From contig JADNRV010000124.1 of assembly GCA_015499995.1 (NCBI GenBank), positions 1-64,000 on the forward strand: a DNA stretch of 64,000 bases. The letters run 5' to 3'. Position 1 is the stretch's first letter. Every line of letters starts with the position of its first letter. The notes under the pieces were generated by a model that worked only from the letters and a program-made list of their open reading frames with translations, had not been told where the DNA came from and ran no database searches. Of the stretch, positions 46,803 to 59,595 are shown one piece after another. Origin of the DNA: Flammula alnicola (lineage: Eukaryota > Basidiomycota > Agaricomycetes > Agaricales > Strophariaceae). A program made the translations under genes and the position numbers.

Positions 46803-49800
46803 ATGGACGACATGCAGCCCGACTCCACAATATTCGAAGCCTCGGAAGGTCTGCGATGCTTGGCCTGTGGCAGAAGATTTGCACAGTCAAACGCCTATAG
46901 CGTCCATATGGGTAGCTGTCGACCTCAAAGAAAGAGAATGGCCAGCGCTCTTCAGTCAGCTCAGGAGGATTATGGGAGAAAAAAAGCTCGAACCAACAAG
47001 CCCAGACAGCCGCAGCTATTCCAGTCCACCATGCCGGTAACGGGACCTACTACTGTTGAAGTGGGTATTTGCAGGTCATTTGTCCATCGGTTTTCAGATG
47101 ATTTATTAATCGCAGACGGAACCCGATTCCGCCATAGTTTTAGACCGTCCAGCGGAGGAAAGTCCGCTTTCTCTTGCAGAGGGAAGGCCACGCCGAGAAA
47201 ATCGTCCGTTGCCCTTGCGTTTCCGTAACGATCAACCGACACAACTACCTAGCCTACCTCCCAATGCAATTGAACCAGTGCCCACAGGCATTACTTCGAA
47301 TTCTCAAAACGCCGACGATGCCCAGCCGCCACGCCAGATCTTGAAATCGTTATGTAACATTTTTGGTCTTTTCCGACAGTATCATGCTGTTGCTTTTCCT
47401 TCCCATGACCCCGACGCAGAAACACAACTTTGGGACGTATCAGATTTGGCATCCGAGGACGACGTGGACTCGGAAGCCACTTCAACAACGCTGTTTCAGC
47501 CGTACCCCAACAAGAATGCCTTCTTACTTGGAGAGTGGTACTGGAATGGGGGTCTACAAAAGACAAAGGACGGCTTCAAGAAATTGATAAACATTGTCGG
47601 CGACAAGTCGTTTGACCCTGCAGATGTTACAGACGTGTCCTGGGATGCTCTCAATAAGCGCCTCGGAGAATCCAATGACTCTGAAGATTCCTGGCTCGAC
47701 CAGCCAGACGCCGGGTGGTCAGAAACACAAATAACTCTATCCATTCCTTTCCACAAGAATACGCCCAACCCAGGTTCTCTGCAATATACCTTCCCTCCCT
47801 TTCGCCACCGAAGCGTCGTATCCGTTCTAAAGGAAAAGATGGCAAATCCGGAGGACCTCAAGAATTTCCACTTTGAACCGTACGAGTTGCGATGGCGGCG
47901 AAGAGACATGCCTCATACAGAATCAACCAGGGTGCACGGGGAATTATACACATCGCCCGCATTTCTGGAGGCACATGAGGAAATACAAGGAATGGCTGCG
48001 GAGCCTGGATGTTCTCTTCCACGGGTGGTGGTGGGCCTTATGTTTGGCTCTGATGGCACTCATCTCACGTCGTTTGGGAATGCTTCTTTGTGGCCGTGCT
48101 ACATGTACTTCAGAAACGAGTCAAAGTATCGCAGGTGCAAACCTAGCTGTAATCTTTGTAACCATCTAGCGTATTTCCAAAAGGTTCGATTTCCCTGGAA
48201 GTATCTATCGATATATTATTCTAACACTTTGTGGTTTACGCAGATACCACCGGAATTCAAAGACTTCGCGGCCATCCATTCGAGTGGCAAAGGTCCAAGC
48301 GAGGCATTTATGACTCACTGTCAGCGGGAATTTCTTCACGCACAGTGGAAAGAATTGCTCGATGATGATTTTTTGGAGGCGTACGAGCATGGTGTGGTGA
48401 TAGAGTGCTGTGACAGTATCAAACGGCGTTTTTATCTCAGAATATTTGCCTACTCGGCGGATTACCCAGAAAAGTTCGTCCATCGCTATTCTTCAGATGA
48501 AATTCTCTCTCGTCGAACCATCTTCCAGAATTCTTCTTAGCAGTATTCGCAACATGGGTAATTGTCCCTGTCCGCGATGTCTCATTCCGAAAGATCGTAG
48601 CCATCTTCTAGGAACCAAACGTGATCAACGTCAACGAATCAGCATGGCCAGGGTTGATGATCTGAGCTACAGAGCAAAGATCTCAAGCGCCCGTGAAATT
48701 ATTTATAAGAATAACCGCACGGTGGACAGTGTGCTGGTTCAACGTCTGCTTAAACCAGAGTCGCTAGCTCCGATTGAAGTATTTTGTTCTTCTCCCCATC
48801 CAGCACAAACTTATTGAACGGCGCTTTTACAGAATGCCTTTTCCGAAAGATTATCTCGCTTTGGATTCAACTTATTTGACATTTTTTTGGTGGACTTTAT
48901 GCATGAATTTGAACTCGGAGTCTGGAAGAAGGTCTTTATACACCTGCTTCGGATTTTAGAATGTGTCGATGGGGCAATTATCAAGTTGGACCGAAGGTAA
49001 AAAAATCTTTGAAGGCCGGGAATCCCTCTTTTCATTATCTTGGATTAGGTTTCGGAACGTGCCGACATTTGGCCGCGACTCTATAAGGCGTTTTACAAAC
49101 AGCGTCTCTGAACTGAAGAAATTAGGCGCACGAGATTATGAAAATATTTTACAAGTAAGTAAAACTCCCGTCTGTACTTTTTGTCACAACTAAATATTAT
49201 CTTATAAGTGTTCCATACCAGTTTTTGAAGGTCTTTTGCCAGAGCCACACAACACAAACGTAATGGATATTTTGTTTACTCTAGCCCATTGGCATGCTCT
49301 AGCAAAGCTTCGACAGCATACAGATCTGTCACTCATCTGCCTGGAATCGGTTACGGTACAACTCGGTAAGTTGTTGCGGAATTTTCAGGAAAAGACTTGT
49401 TCCGCATACGAGACGCGAGAGCTCAAGCGTGAAATGGAATCTCGGGTTCGACGAACGGCAAGCAAATCCAATACAACCTCTGGAGATGCAGTTGGCGTCG
49501 GTGCGTCCAAAGCCTTGCTTGAAATCGTTTCTTTGATTAATGATAGATCCGCTTTCGTTCCTACCTCTCTTCCAGAAGCAACGGCTTCAAAGGCAGCCAA
49601 GGTGGCAGCCAGACACCGCAAGACGCTCAACCTCAACACGTACAAAGACCATGCATTAGGGGATTACGTGGAGTCCATCAGACGAAATGGGACGGTTGAT
49701 TCTTACTCAACAGAGTCGGCGAGTCACCTGTCGATAGCTTTGTTGTGCACTTCCAAAGCTTACTTACTTGATCCATTTTAGATGGAATTGGACCACCGCT

Positions 49801-51400
49801 CTCCAAAGTCACGCTACCTCCGTACAAGCCGCAAAAACTTCGAAAAACAGTTGGGTAGTATTGAGCGACGTCAAGCTCGTATTCGCCGAATTCGACAAAG
49901 ACTGAACAAGAGCGGCAGGATCCAAGAGACGCTTCTCCATGAGAAGGGCCCGGAGTCGCCGACCTCGGATTACCACATCGGAAAGACGCAGAATCACCCT
50001 CTCGACCTTGGAGTCATCGCCCGAGAAACCAGTCACGATCCTGCCGCGAAGGTATTGATTTTATTATCCATGCTTGTAACCTGATCAAATTTATTGATTG
50101 CGATGTAACATTTATTGAAGAATTTTACAAAGCACCTGCAAGAGCACCTCCTGCCTAGGATTCACACCAGGCTCGAAATTATGGAAGAAATCGTTGGATC
50201 CCTTGCTACAAGCGCCGTAAAAGGGGCGCAAAATTCGGTTCTAATCAAAGACAATCGCATCTATGAGCATAAATTAGCTCGCTTCTACCATACAACATAC
50301 GTCGTGCGGCGGTCAGAGGACGTCATAAATCCTAGGACATCACATTGTAACATCATGCTACTATCCGATCTCAAACCAGGCGATGCGAGTTGCTTGGATT
50401 CAACGGCCACCCATCCTTATCTTTATGGTCGTGTCATCGGAATATACCATGTCAACGCTGTCTACATTGGTCCAGGTATGAAGGGGTACGAATCAATGTG
50501 ATTCGATTTCCTCCACGTCCGCTGGTTTCAACTCGACGCTGCTCAAGTTCGATCTGGTTGGGCTTCCTTGCGTCTCGATCGCCTTTGCTTTCCGCCAATG
50601 GCTGGCAAGGACTCTTTCGGTTTCGTCGATCCCAGCCTTGTACTTAGAAGCTTCCATTCGACACCAACATTCTCTTTAGGGAAGCGTTACTCAGATGGAA
50701 TTGGCCTTTCGTGCATGTCTAGGGATGGCAACGACTGGAAATACTACTACGTGAATAGGTCAGCAGGATACAGTTCTTTCCTGTCCTTGATTTGCTGAGA
50801 ACATTTCAGGTTTGCTGACCGTGACATGACCATGCGATACCATTGGGGGCTAGGCATCGGCCACACATACTCTCACGGTCGGGATAATCGAACGCAGCAA
50901 TACTTAGAGGCCTTCACTGTGCAAGATCCTGAAGATGTTGAGGCCGAGGATCCTTCCAACAATTTTACTCAATCTGGCGCAGGTGTCGAGACCAGACGCG
51001 GTAATGACGAAAATGAGCAAGTCGGCGATAGGGAGCTTCAAGATTCCGAACCAGAGGATCAAGACGTGGATTTCGATGACACAGATTCATCTGCTTCGTC
51101 TGCAAATGGTGATTGGGACAAATGCAACGATTCTGATGGAAATGAAGCTTAGAAGGGCACGATGGGCGATGAAACACATCGAGAAAACTGTCGAAGGCAT
51201 ACAGGCCTGCTGAAGGAAAGTGTTTTGGACGAGTATCGGGCGCAAGAAATCGGACGGCCTCAGCGTAAAATAACTCCCTGGATCTGAAGCGATAATTACA
51301 TGTGGATGAGGAGCAATTTATAGTGTACTACAACGAACTTCCTTGTGATGGTACACTGGCTGAAAGCGATCAGGCCAGCCAGCAGAAAAACGAGACGTCT
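46600..51400 (+). mobile_element. Plavaka DNA transposon body, ends not resolved
   Basis: The element around the transposase. Boundaries are approximate: I could not identify the terminal inverted repeats or target duplication by eye. Its insertion separates the five-gene accessory module from the DUF6698-like gene. Confidence 0.6.
46803..51152 (+). pseudogene. Plavaka-type transposase, nearly full length with one in-frame stop
   Basis: Transposase of the CACTA-related Plavaka group common in Agaricomycetes. Ten exons: 46803-47060, 47116-48183, 48244-48473, 48529-48778, 48833-48996, 49049-49154, 49209-49718, 49782-50051, 50121-50758 and 50810-51152, giving 1,278 codons in consistent phase. 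A C2H2-like finger (LRCLACGRRFAQSNAYSVH) is at the N-terminus. Family blocks follow in order: FLLGEWYWNGGLQK, LPRVVVGLMFGSDGTHLTSF, ESKYRRCKPSCNLCNHLAYF, YSADYPEK, CPCPRCLIP, VDFMHEFELGVWK, VPTFGRDSIRRF, LLPEPHN, NLNTYKDHALGDYVE, and RYHWGLGIGHTYSHGR near the end. Two introns end in AAG and one begins with GC. The only defect is TGA at 50499-50501, where CGA would restore Arg. It is either a recently inactivated copy or carries a sequencing error. Confidence 0.88.
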
Positions 51401-52107
51401 GCTGAACCCCCGGGAAAGTCTTCGCCTTTGTGATGGTGGCTGTGCTTTATTCACAAGTCCTCCGACCCGGCGCCGCGGCGCTCGAAGGCGGCGCGCCGCG
51501 GTGCATACATTCCTCAGTATCGACTGAGTGTGATCGCTGTGGCACTCAGGCTAACGCATGCACTCCACAGTATCGACTCGCCGCCAGTGTGATCATTGCG
51601 ATGCTTATGAAGTTGAAGATGAAGCTGAAGCCTTCCGGCGAGCATTTGATTTTTGAAGGGTCTTAGCGCAGTAGTAGAACGACTCACCTTGCGCAGCAAT
51701 GCTTACTAGATAGACCTTACCGAATTTTAAAACAGGTACAAACCGGAAGCAGCTAGTAGGTATGATTAGGTTTCCACCGTGACTGCGGTTGGCATTGAGG
51801 ATATAAAAAGTGGGTTTGTTGGTTGATAACTTGAACTCGAACTTCCTGCTCTTAACACAAACAATCCTGGTTGACATACTAGGAATCCCTATGCCTAACA
51901 ACGAAAACTCCTCCAGCGATGCCTTGCAACTTGGGCCCAGAAAAAGGCCGTGAGTCAGTCCTAACTTTTTTTGCTTCAAGTTGTTGACTATTCGAACTTT
52001 CAAAAAGTCGCTCCACCGACCCTCTCGTCCACCATGGGCGCCATTTCGGGCGCTCAATACACGCTCTCTGCAACGTACATGCGCTGATCAACAATGGGAT
52101 CATTCAT
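51153..52107. other. Gap downstream of the Plavaka transposase
   Basis: Holds a GC-rich patch near 51475-51505 and a minus-strand frame of 150 codons (51605-52057) without known motifs or a supported exon chain. The right end of the Plavaka element should lie here. Confidence 0.4.
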
Positions 52108-53343
52108 ATGGGCGAATGTTCTGAGGAACCAGAGGAGGTGTTCTCTGCACAGTGAGATTTCCTTGACTCCCCCACGCCTTTTCAAACGCAACCTCGGATT
52201 TACAGAGAGCGCCGAGAACACAAGGTGTTCTTATCCTTGTTGAGAAGCGTCCCCGGCCTTGAAGAGAGAATAATGACGACAGATTCAGAGGAGGAAATTC
52301 ATGGTATTGCGTCTCTGGTAGGTCCAATTTCTTATGCGCCTGTCAGTGGTAGTATCGTACAAGCTCAATCAATGTTACTCCTTCTGATAGCTGCAAAAGG
52401 GAGCATCCAGCGCTAGGTCTGACGATACGAAAAGTCTCAAGTCATCAATAATAGACTGGCTCCTGCCCGCGGGTGAGCCCCTCATCCCTCCCATAGCACG
52501 TAATATGAAAGTGGATCGTGGCTTCAACCACGAGAGAACTGGGGCACTTCTTTGTCCGGCGGGCGTCGATTGGGCTGATGCAGAGTAAGCGCCGCCCACA
52601 CTTTCTCTGCTTATGTTGTTGTGTTGTTAATCTGCTGTCAAGAATAAAGGAGAAGCTTCGCACTGGCGAGTTTTCCGTGTCGGGCGATCAATGGCCAATA
52701 TTTCTGTATGGCTCGTACAAGTATGACGACGAGAACCCTTGGCAAGGCCTGTTACAGAGCGCTATATTGGTCAAGGTCAGCAAAATCTCTACAAACTGTA
52801 TACTTGCTGACTGTCTCCCAGACGTTCAAGCACATATTTACCTCACCGAGCTCTGTGGATAGAGAGGCAAAGGCAACGCGGTCGGGAAATGCCCGTATTC
52901 ACGGCATGACTAGTGTGACTTGCGCCTCCATCGCATATGCGGCAACGCAGGCAAGATTTTTCCTCCATTCTCTTTTTACATATCGTATCATAGCTTACCC
53001 TTGTGATCAGGCACGATTTGCATTATCTTCCTCTAGTGTCTTCAACCGCACGGATACCACAACAGATTCTGAGCGGTTTTATAACAGTATTCTCGAGCTG
53101 CTTGAGGATCCGGACGAAACAAGTGAAGTCAACAATCTACTAGCCTGGTGGAACCGGTGAGTCGTCTACTGCTCATTCATCCTCTAACAATGCCTAAAGC
53201 TGCCAATCCTCCTTGCTAGTCAGGTGTTTCCAAATTACACTGCAAATTCGAGGCCGGTTTCCAAGAATAGTGCTTTAGCAAAGATAAAGGCTAAAAGAGC
53301 GGCAGCTAAGCGAGCCCTGCAGAATGCTAATACGAATGCCTAA
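52108..53343 (+). CDS. DUF6698-like basidiomycete protein
   Basis: Predicted 293 residues, intact. Seven exons: 52108-52151, 52206-52317, 52391-52584, 52643-52775, 52822-52950, 53011-53156 and 53220-53343, all in phase. Conserved blocks as I recall them from this family: ARSDDTKSLKSSIIDWLLP, MKVDRGFNHERTGALLCPAG, VSGDQWPIFLYGSYKYD, FKHIFTSPSSV, TRSGNARIHGMTSVT, FALSSSSVFNRTDT, SERFYNSILELLEDP, and a basic tail (LAKIKAKRAAAKRA). Function is unknown; the family is expanded in mushrooms and often lies near transposons. The fourth exon is reached through an AAG acceptor and intron 5 starts with a GC donor (GCAAGA). The family name is from memory and less certain than the gene structure. Confidence 0.75.
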
Positions 53344-55163
53344 TTGTTTCGCGGTAGTACCATGTCCATCAGATATTGTCAGCTGCTAGTACTACTATGA
53401 TATGATGTGTAACTGTATAGCAATTGATCTCTCTGCAGTGCTATGGCATAACGCGATGAAAGAGCAAAACATTCGTTGCATTCGATACTGATTGTGATGC
53501 ACTGGCAACAACGATATCTTGGTCACCTGAGAAAATCTGTAAGACATATTTGGTTTTGCTGACGGAAAAATGAAGACGTGTAGCTTTTGTGTGAAATGTC
53601 AGTCTAATGAATGTTTTCATAAAGATATCTACAATACTTTTACGATACATCCAAAAGATTCTTGGCTCTTGCTGCTAGCAGCAGCCAGGCATTGGTTATT
53701 CCAATGATATCTTCAATTCTATCTCCTCCTTGTCGGAGACTGCCGGGTGGTTTTATGCCACCAGTGGGCCCATTTGTTGCACTTGTGAATAAATTCATCG
53801 GTTGTGCAGTAGATTGGCGCTGAGCCTCCGACTTATTCATGTCAACTACGTTGGCAAGGCTTCACTTTGTTATCAACGGTGGCAACCTTTCGCCTATTTT
53901 ATATCCTGATCACGTACTTCTCTTGATGGCATACCTGAGCAATTCTGCAAGGCTTTCGGTGTTGCGTATTCTTTGCCTTGGACAAGAAGACTTTGATGCA
54001 CTCGTTAAGTACGTGCTAGTATGTTCAATCTTGTTTGCTCCGATCCCAGCACACTCCATTGCTTATCTGGGTGATTTCACAAGGCCCAACCTCCCTTGTA
54101 TAAGTTGACAACACTGTGTGCGCTCCGAGGGGTTGTCAAATCTTTTACACAATTCTGCAGACGAAATGCCTCGACAACTTCAAAAGGCTCACTGCCCATT
54201 ATATTACTTGCACGTTCTTATCGGCACATCAATGCTTTGTTGCAGTTGTGGCACTGTACCAGTAGCTTACGCCTTGTCAGTTCTGAGCAAAGTACCCCCT
54301 TTGTTGCTTACCTGTGTGATGATGCAATACCCAGCCCCTTATGTTTAAGTTGACACCACCGTATTTGTTCAGCAGTCTTTGAATATTTGTTCAATTTAAA
54401 AAAAATTATGACCGGTGACCCAATGTTGACCTCTACCTGTATGCATTCCAAAACTGGACTGAAACTACTAGTTTGGCTTATTTGCTCAACGGGAATACGT
54501 CATGTGGATATCGTTATTTAGGCCAGATTCAGCGTCCTATAAATGGCGTTAAATGTGAGGGTACAAGACTTAATATTATTGGAGACTTTCTGACGATCTT
54601 CGAGCCATATATTGCGATCTATATGCTTCTCTGCCGCCTCCCAATTTCCCGATGGCTGGAGCCTGGAGAGGGTGACGAAAATGAGTCAGGGCAATTGATG
54701 GCCATGGGTTGCCGTCCTTCCATATTTTGGGGGTAGGTACTATACTCTCTGTCCGAGATCGACAGATCTGTCACCCCTTGTATTTATCTAAATAAACCCA
54801 GTCAATGACCTTCAAACTCGGCCCAAGCTACCGGCAGAAGCAAGCAAAAATAAATTTGTGATTACTGTGTATTGGCGTTCATTGCTTGTCAAGAGTCAAC
54901 GGCATTTGCTATTCCAAAGGCCTTGCCGAGTATAAACGCCAACGGTCCCGAGTGGGGCTCATGCCTGGCTTTGAGTATTTGACCGAGATCCCTGATATCA
55001 ATTGTACGTAGAAGTACAAATTCAATTATGGGTTATGCTTCGTGGACAAGGGAGGGAAAGTGGCGTAGCGCGGTCGTCAGCAGTATACTCTACGGTGCCG
55101 CGCTATTATAGTACAACGTAAAATCGGAAAAAATGGATGTCGACCTAATCATACGAACAGATT
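53344..55163. other. Gene-poor stretch with degenerate repeats
   Basis: No supported gene. Related segments near 54040-54120 and 54285-54360 share TTGCTTA-CTG-GTGAT and TAAGTTGACA blocks, spaced about 245 bases apart, suggesting an old tandem duplication. Frames ending at those sites are by-products. Confidence 0.45.
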
Positions 55164-56903
55164 TTAAACGAATTTATATGGAAAATCGATCCCATAGGCT
55201 GCTGAGAATTGGGCAGGTTTGCGGCCGCGACTGTGCTTATGGGTGAATTGCAAACCTGCGTCTACGTAGGGTTGCAGAGTCACTTCGTTTAATACATCGT
55301 CTTCGGGTATCCAATTGTTAAACGAGACGTCTACTTTCCTGAGCCTTGCGATGCCAGAATTGGCGCCAGCCTCTTGCTTTCGCTTTATGAAATCAAGCAA
55401 GCTCCTCTCCGAGAAATTGGCGGGGTCCTCGCAAATGAATTCCTCTAGGTTAGGACACAGAGCCCGTTCGATTTCACCAGATTTGTCGCTCGCCGATAAC
55501 TCTGTAGATACTTGCAGTGGCGCGAAGCGTGCTAGAAGCTCGTCGTCGAGACGGAACTCATGGTTGTCGTTTACGAACCCCCTGAGTGTAGGTCTAGGCA
55601 AATGCAAACCCAATGCAATCACGGACAAAGACGTCAGTCCCGGAAGGCGTTGGAGGCATTCAAGGAATTTGTCCTTGGAGAAGGCCACGGGGGAAACGAC
55701 GAGAGTGCGAATATCATTGGGTGACTGAAAAAGGACAGAGAGTAATGTTTCCGCCCCATCTTTGCATAGGGTTTGGAATTCGACCTCTTTAACAGCCGGG
55801 ATAAGGAGCACTCGGCATACAGGCAAGAGAGTTGGAAGGTCGTCGTGAATGGCCAATTTTTCCAGAAATGGAAGGGAAATAGGCAGTATGGCTGGTTGGC
55901 CGTCGGAATGCTAAATGGCCTCTTTGACTGAAAGACTCTTCAAAGATACGCAGGAACGAAGTACTGTGGAGAGTTCATCAATGGTCATAATGGAAGTGGG
56001 TTCCATAAATTCCAGAGGTCCTTCAATTGAGAGATGTGTCAAATGGGACCATATAACGGGAAGCTGGCTAACGTTGGCGAGATCTTGGTTAAGGCACAAT
56101 TCGTGTAGGTTAGGCGCGCCGAAAAGGTCTGCTTGATTTATGATAATGGAAACCTCTTCAGACGATTTCGAAGGGAATGGTGACCGGAAATTGACGGTCA
56201 TAGATTGGAGAGACGGAAAACTGTCCTCACAATGCGCGGCGATACGACCTAATTGGCTGAACGCGGATCCATCGAAAGTTAGATTGCTCCATCGTGACGT
56301 AGAGTGGGCGATGGATTTGATCACTGTATCCAGGTAGATGGGCAGCGGAACACCGCCACCTGCATAGAAAGTGATGCTGAGCGGGTGATATCCTGACCTG
56401 CGCAGCCACTCATGTAGCCCCAGCGCATGTTTCTGCGCCAGATGAAGAATATCGATGTTGAGATTGTCGGGTTGTTCGAACCATCCTTTCCCTGGAATAG
56501 GGATGTGGATCGACGCCCAGAGTCGGGGAGTAGAGAGGGCGACTTGTCGCCAACGGCTGCACACACGCGTGAATAGCAGTGGCGCATCGGATGTTCTCAT
56601 GATCGCATTGTGGTTCGTTGGAAGGCAATGTTGAAATATCGCGCGTAGGTTGTCATCTGTAAGGCGGCGGGGGAGAGAGAACAGGGCGTGGTAAGGCTCC
56701 AATTTCAAGGATAATTCTTCCTCCTTGTCGCAAAGATCATCATAAATTCGTTCTATGCGAAGCCTCTCCTTGATTACCTTGTCGAATTGAGCAAGTGGTG
56801 CAGATAGAGACGACGTGATCTGAAGGATCTCGTCTGGCGATGGAACGTAATTGGTGTTCAGGTATGGAGTGGGAGGAAGTTTACTGTCGGAATCAGATGC
56901 CAT
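55164..56903 (-). pseudogene. F-box/LRR gene with one in-frame amber codon
   Basis: One long minus-strand frame from ATG 56903 (MASDSDSKLPPTPYLNTNYV) to TTT-GTT-TGA-type end at 55164, about 580 codons, interrupted only by TAG at 55913-55911. The N-terminus has a coiled-coil-like segment (QFDKVIKERLRIERIYDDL). It is followed by the mushroom F-box region: LPRRLTDDNLRAIFQHCLP, then LLFTRVCSRWRQVALSTPRL. Leucine-rich stretches follow (LHELCLNQDL, LTHLSIEGPLEFM, VSLKSLSVKEAI) and continue in the same frame after the stop (LPISLPFLEKLAIHDDLPTL). No intron spans the stop. It would be an SCF substrate receptor if translated; the amber codon makes it a recent pseudogene, an error, or a candidate for recoding. 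Confidence 0.75.
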
Positions 56904-57894
56904 CGGAAAGGGAAACAAATTGGGGGGTGAACGAGGTAGTAGTAGGATGCTGGTCGTAGATAACTGGTAGAATAATATGCAGCTGGGCGCTCCACGAATC
57001 GATAACACCTTGTTGACCTCTATTGATCTGGATGAAAGCTCAAACGGGAGATAAGATTAGATTAGATCAGACCTGAAATAATGAGACCATTTTTTTTTTG
57101 CCACTAACCACAGAGAGCGCAATGCTTCTGAACGAGCTCCCATTGAATACAGTCTCTCATATTCGATCAAATTTATCTTTCATCCCCAACATTCAAGCCA
57201 CTTGTTGACCAGAACCCCATATTGGCATATCCAAGATGACGTGCCTGACACCGCCAAGTTCAAACATCCCACCTTGTTTCCATTCAACATGGCATCGGTT
57301 TGCAGGCTGTAGTGCGCCACCCTCTTGCGGTTGCCGAAGTATTGGCCATGCATCCTCTTCAATATCGCAATGGACCCCACCCCACTTCTAGACGCATCTT
57401 CGTGCTCGAAGAGTTGCTCCATTGAAATCTTCGTTTTCTTTTCAAGTATTTCCACTGGCAACGATGCATCGGCAAAACAAGAAAAAGCACGCGGACGTAG
57501 AGGGGTGGAAATGATCACGAAATATCGCCTTCTACACGTCAATGCGCCGCCATCGTTTTCGATGTCAACTATGTCTCATCACTTCCCCCATCTACAGCCT
57601 TTTTTGCGCAAGACGCTCGTCAGCTCAGGACCTTCCAGCTGAACTGCCAGGTGGATTTCGACACGCTCTGAGATGAACAGAAATTTCGCCACGCGCGTTT
57701 ACACAAGCATATTCGCATGCACTCTCAAGGCCAGTGATCACGACTCGGCGGCATTGTCAACCATTCACTTGACAGCCGGTGCGTTTATGGAGCTGGGCAT
57801 AGACTAGATTCGGAGGCTATGCCCATATAATTATCCCGATCTCTTCTTATCCCACTTTCGGTTTGAGAGGCGAAGCGCCTCGCTCGACCATGGC
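56904..57894. other. Intergenic stretch with an unassigned minus-strand frame
   Basis: A minus-strand frame at 57180-57542 (for example VGSIAILKRMHGQYFGNRKR) lacks an ATG start and known motifs. Otherwise nothing is supported. Confidence 0.3.
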
Positions 57895-58710
57895 ATGCAC
57901 TTCAACACCTTCATAGCTCTTCTCTTTCAGGTGCCGTTGAGGCTAGATCTCCACCTCTGGGACCTGTCCCTGGCACTTTCTATTCCATCCAGAAAGGAAA
58001 AGGGAACCGCTGAAGAATTCTACGATCTCAGGGTACTCCTGGAGCTTTATTTTCGCGACGTGTCCAGCAGCTGCACCGCGTACTTTTTCAAAGTCGTGGC
58101 AGTCTCCCCGGGAAGTACCACCTTCACCCGTTGCTCCATTCCTCGCATTCACGGAGAGCAACTGGCGTGGAAAGCATCCCCTACGATGCCTCAGACTCTT
58201 CGTCCGTCCCCAACGACCGCCTCTGTCATATGCTCTCCATTTTCCACGGTGATGATCCTACCTTCCGCTCTTGCCCAGGGCTCAATGACGACCTCCTCGA
58301 TTGGCTGGCTGCGGATTCGGAGGGAGAAAGCTCATTCAAAGCGGAAGACCTGGAGCATCTCACTATTTCCAATTGCACGAACTCCAAGCCGGGCGCGATG
58401 CGCCGCTTTGTCCGTGCATGGATCATCGCTGTCGTCCGTGGTAAGCAAGACGACGTCGACCTGGACGGCGGTAGTGCTCATGATCAAGGGCAGTCGTTTC
58501 CGCTTGAAAGTTGATCTGAGGGTTCGTGGAAGAGCCCCGGTGTTCAAGTTAGAAAAGGAAGACATTCTTTGGTTTCGTTCACTCGCGCGACTCTCCTGTC
58601 CAGTGGATGTTTCTTGGGAAGTAATGGGTGAGGATGGTAGATACGTCGACATCATGCCCCGAGTCGACTCCGAACATTTTATGGACGTCCAATACTCAAG
58701 ATTAGATTAG
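57895..58710 (+). pseudogene. F-box-type gene remnant, frames shifted
   Basis: Protein-like sequence changes frame at least twice: about 57895-58060 (VPLRLDLHLWDLSLAL), about 58130-58440 (CHMLSIFHGDDPTFRSCPGL ... AMRRFVRAW) and about 58520-58700 (GRAPVFKLEKEDILWFRSLA ... GEDGRYVDI). The last two blocks match the fragment at 18025-18321. Some changes might be introns, but no clean GT..AG set restores one frame. No F-box is found in front, so the 5' part is missing or decayed. Confidence 0.55.
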
Positions 58711-59595
58711 ATTAGACTCGTCCTTTACGGACTTGTTGCACATATAATCTCGCATCTACAAAATCCAACAAGCATTCCACCGTTTTGAACGTCGGAGATT
58801 CGTTTTATTTCTTCAGATATAAATATATCTCTTCCTTTCTGAACCGCATTTCCGAGAACCTTTTGCAGCCGCCGAGACGCTGTGAAAGTGGGACGCGATG
58901 CCGACCAGTATGACGAAAAACTGATGACCGTGTTCCGAATATGTGGCCGACCCTGGATCATTTTTTAGTTTTCTAGCCCTCCTCCAACTTTATACAGTCT
59001 ATTCACATGTCCGCCTCTTGACCACACTCTCACCAGCAAAAGCGACGCTAGTGGGGCAGCTGACCATCCATCTCCTAGCTCTGTGATTCTCTCTGCGCGA
59101 CTTTCAAGGGCACTGACTCCATTCCCCACACGGGTAGAGGGTCATCTGATACATACCCCACATCCTGCTGAAATCCGTTCGACAGACTTGATTCGGTGTG
59201 TAATTTCATTGGGTTGTTCGCGACACGAGCGGGTGCTGATGTCCTTCAATTCGTCTTCCCATATCTCCTCACTCGACTCCAAATGACACATTTGTTCGCG
59301 TTTCTCGTTGTACCAACGTGATCCCACCACGTACTTGGCTGGAAATAAAACAATCATATGTCATCTGATATATGATATGTGATCCCTTTCGTGATTCGCA
59401 TATCGAATTGGATTGCCCACTACCCGGCGGTTTTATTGCTCTCTTCTCTACCACCGGCATTGGCGTTGGGGTTATCGGGAACCTTCTTCCTGCGAACACG
59501 TCCACGCCGCCCGCCGCCACTACTCGCGCCACGTAACATCGTACCACCACATCCTTCCTATAACCTCCACCACACACCACCTCACTAACCCAACT
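58711..59595. other. Intergenic stretch before the Iml2-like gene
   Basis: Short ORFs only. The frame of the next gene is open upstream of its first ATG but the sequence there is not conserved-looking. Promoter and 5' leader of the Iml2-like gene are expected here. Confidence 0.5.
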
